Assembly (NCBI GenBank): GCA_036503065.1
Contig: DASXXM010000669.1
Location: 1 to 7,054, forward strand
DNA from: DATEPR01 sp036503065
GTDB lineage: Bacteria; Actinomycetota; Actinomycetes; Mycobacteriales; Pseudonocardiaceae
DNA: 7,054 nucleotides
Reading direction: 5' to 3'
In this document: in pieces, positions 5,409 through 7,054 of the stretch
Layout: each line of letters starts with the position of its first letter
Numbering within the stretch: position 1 is the first letter of the stretch
The notes under the pieces: generated by a model
Told to the model about the DNA's origin: nothing
Databases searched by the model: none
What the model saw: the letters and a program-made list of their open reading frames with translations, nothing else
Made by a program: the position numbers and the translations under genes

Positions 5409-6884
5409 ATGGAGAACGTCAGGTCGTCCGCGTCGCCCCAGCAGATCGGCAGGCCCGATCCGCGCCGGTGGTTGGCGCTGGCGGTGTTGTGCGCGGCGAC
5501 GTTCATCGTCATTCTCGACGGGTCCATCGTGTTCGTCGCGATACCGTCGATCGCGGTGAAGCTGCACCTCACAACGGGTTCGGTGCAGTGGGTGGTCAGT
5601 GCCTACCTGCTGGCGTTCGGTGGGCTGCTGCTGCTCGGCGGCCGGCTGGCGGACCTGCTCGGGCGGCGCCGGATCTTCATGATCGGTGGCGCGCTGCTCG
5701 CGGTGTCGTCGTTGCTGTGCGGGCTCGCCTGGTCCGGTGACGTGCTGATCGGCGCACGCGTGCTGCAGGGCATGTCCGCGGCGATCATGACGCCGACCGC
5801 GCTGTCGATCCTGATGAACACGTTCAAGGAGGGCCGCGAGCGCAACCGGGCGCTGGGCGCGTGGAGTTCGGCCGGCGGTGTCGGCGGCACGATCGGCGCG
5901 CTGCTGGGCGGTCCGCTGACCGAGGGTCCCGGCTGGGGTTGGATCTTCTTCGTCAACGTGCCGGTGGCGATCGTGATGGTCGCGTTGAGCCCGAAGGTGC
6001 TGCGGGAGAGCTACGACCGCAGCCGGGCCAGGACGTTCGACATCGCGGGCGCGCTGACCAGCACGGTGGCGATGGTGCTGCTGGTGTGGGCGATCGTCAA
6101 CGCGCCGAACGTCGGCTGGGCCAGTGGTCAGACGATCGGCCTGTTCGTCGCCGTCCTCGCGCTGGTCGCGGTCTTCGTGGTGATCGAGCGCCGTTCGGCC
6201 GCGCCGCTGGTGCCGCTTCGCTACTTCAAGTCGCCCGGTTTCCTGGGCGGCAACATCGTGTTGCTGGCCATCGGCATGGCGGTCAACGGCGGCATGGGCT
6301 TCATCATGACCCAGTACGCCCAGGTCGTGCTCGGCTACTCGCCGGTCCAGTTCGGACTGATGTTCGCCGTGATGACCGTGCTCACCATCCTCGGCTCGAC
6401 GCTGGCCGGTGGCCCGCTGGTGAGCCGGTTCGGTCCGCGTGTCGTGGCCATCGGTGGCCTGTTGCTGATCGGGCTGAGCTTCCTGACCCTGACCGGCATC
6501 CACGTGCACGGCAGCTTCACCGGCGACATCCTGCTCGGCATGATCCTGTTCGGTCCTGGTCTGGGCGCCGGCTTCGTCGCGGGTTCCATTGCCGCGCTGG
6601 CCGGTGTGCCGGAGTACGACTCGGGTTTCGCGTCCAGTGTCACCACGGCGGCGTTCCACGTCGGCGGCGCGCTCGGCATCGCGATTCTGTCCACTGTGGC
6701 CGTGACGAACGCCGTCGGCGCGGACCCGGCCACCGCGATGGTCACCGGTTTCCGGTCCGCCTATGGCGCGGGCCTGGTGTTCGTCGTGGTCGGCTTCGTC
6801 GCCGCCATCGCGTTCCTGCGTCGCCCGCGCCAGACCACCGCGGTGGTCACGCCGTTGCCCGCTCGGCGCCGGGACGTGGCCTAG
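5409..6884 (+). CDS. MFS drug exporter, DHA2 (EmrB/QacA) family, 14 predicted membrane segments
   Basis: The product has 491 residues, the length typical of 14-segment proton-driven multidrug antiporters in the cytoplasmic membrane. After a polar N-terminus, segment 1 carries FIVILDGSIVFVAIPSI (32-48), the D1-type motif with D37. WVVSAYLLAFGGLLLLGG follows, then motif A, GRLADLLGRRRIF (78-90), in the loop after segment 2. R117 is in RVLQG. The antiporter motif C, GGVGGTIGALLGGPL (156-170), is in segment 5. WGWIFFVNVP (176-185) is also characteristic. The tail is short and basic (RRRDVA). ATG 5409 is chosen because AGGAG sits 5 bases upstream; TTG 5376 and ATG 5379 are in frame but lack a ribosome binding site. 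It is divergent from the BBE-like oxidase, suggesting that one compound is oxidised and exported. Its stop overlaps that of the convergent downstream gene. The cargo cannot be predicted. Confidence 0.93.
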   Translation: MENVRSSASPQQIGRPDPRRWLALAVLCAATFIVILDGSIVFVAIPSIAVKLHLTTGSVQWVVSAYLLAFGGLLLLGGRLADLLGRRRIFMIGGALLAVSSLLCGLAWSGDVLIGARVLQGMSAAIMTPTALSILMNTFKEGRERNRALGAWSSAGGVGGTIGALLGGPLTEGPGWGWIFFVNVPVAIVMVALSPKVLRESYDRSRARTFDIAGALTSTVAMVLLVWAIVNAPNVGWASGQTIGLFVAVLALVAVFVVIERRSAAPLVPLRYFKSPGFLGGNIVLLAIGMAVNGGMGFIMTQYAQVVLGYSPVQFGLMFAVMTVLTILGSTLAGGPLVSRFGPRVVAIGGLLLIGLSFLTLTGIHVHGSFTGDILLGMILFGPGLGAGFVAGSIAALAGVPEYDSGFASSVTTAAFHVGGALGIAILSTVAVTNAVGADPATAMVTGFRSAYGAGLVFVVVGFVAAIAFLRRPRQTTAVVTPLPARRRDVA

Positions 6885-7054
6885 TACAGGGTCGGGTTGC
6901 CCCAGGCCAGTTCCGGTAGCCTGCCGGACTGGCCACCGGCCAGCATCGCCCCGGCGAGCATCGGTGATGTCACCGTGCCGGGGCGGTGCATCTCCAGTCG
7001 CAGCCGCAACACCCCGGTGACGTCCACGTCGATCCTGGCCGGCTTGCCAAGGGC
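6881..7054 (-). CDS. C-terminal end of an NPCBM-like carbohydrate-binding protein (5' part outside window)
   Basis: Reading leftwards from the right edge, the frame is open for 57 codons and ends at TAG (6881-6883). The visible tail starts GKPARIDVDVTGVLRLRLEM and ends LAWGNPTLY. The pattern of a V-D-V-T-G strand, an L-R-L strand and a closing W-G-N/D-P-x-L is what I associate with NPCBM (novel putative carbohydrate-binding module) domains, which often close secreted glycoside hydrolases or actinobacterial surface and signalling proteins. Only this last portion is visible, so the upstream domains and any secretion signal are unknown. Codon use is GC-rich and regular, which supports real coding. 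The stop codon shares CTAG (6881-6884) with the stop of the MFS gene on the opposite strand. Confidence 0.6.
   Translation of the reverse strand, partial: ALGKPARIDVDVTGVLRLRLEMHRPGTVTSPMLAGAMLAGGQSGRLPELAWGNPTLY

Noticed and set aside
5397..6659. Minus-strand 420-codon open frame
   Set aside because: It is antisense to the MFS gene. Its composition (Gln/Arg/His/Asp-rich, no hydrophobic core) is that of a shadow frame.

Overview
The window is GC-rich. Its strong G/C preference at third codon positions, GTG starts and purine-rich ribosome binding sites point to an actinomycete. Protein resemblances fit the Pseudonocardiales/Mycobacteriales side: a mycobacterial-type GlgC, a DUF664/DinB protein, and a mini-protein like the mycobacterial PspA tail. 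The genus cannot be fixed from the sequence alone.

Layout, left to right. (1) The 3' end of a DUF664/DinB-type gene (+) enters from the left edge. (2) A gene-free stretch of 246 bases ends in a perfect 26-bp palindrome just before a small stand-alone TIR-domain gene (+). (3) glgC, ADP-glucose pyrophosphorylase (+), follows 111 bases later. (4) A 99-residue protein resembling only the C-terminal tail of PspA lies on the minus strand, with its stop one base from that of glgC. (5) A perfect 19-bp stem-loop separates it from a secreted GH75 (chitosanase-family) protein, also on the minus strand. (6) A leader region with a TetR-like inverted repeat precedes the GH75 gene. (7) A BBE-type FAD oxidase (-) and a DHA2/EmrB-type MFS exporter (+) diverge from a 209-bp shared control region. 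(8) The 3' end of an NPCBM-like carbohydrate-binding protein (-) comes in from the right edge, and its stop codon overlaps that of the exporter in the tetranucleotide CTAG.

Most of the window is accessory-type chromosome with one core metabolic gene (glgC). No operon of more than one gene is evident: neighbours are convergent, divergent or separated by regulatory-looking gaps. Three genes concern carbohydrate (glgC, GH75, NPCBM-like). The oxidase/exporter pair looks like a small-molecule modification-and-efflux unit. The parts most worth following are the TIR gene with its palindrome, the headless PspA-tail protein with the long stem-loop beside it, and the GH75 protein with extra sequence between its predicted catalytic residues. 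No tRNA, rRNA, CRISPR array, transposase or attachment site was seen.
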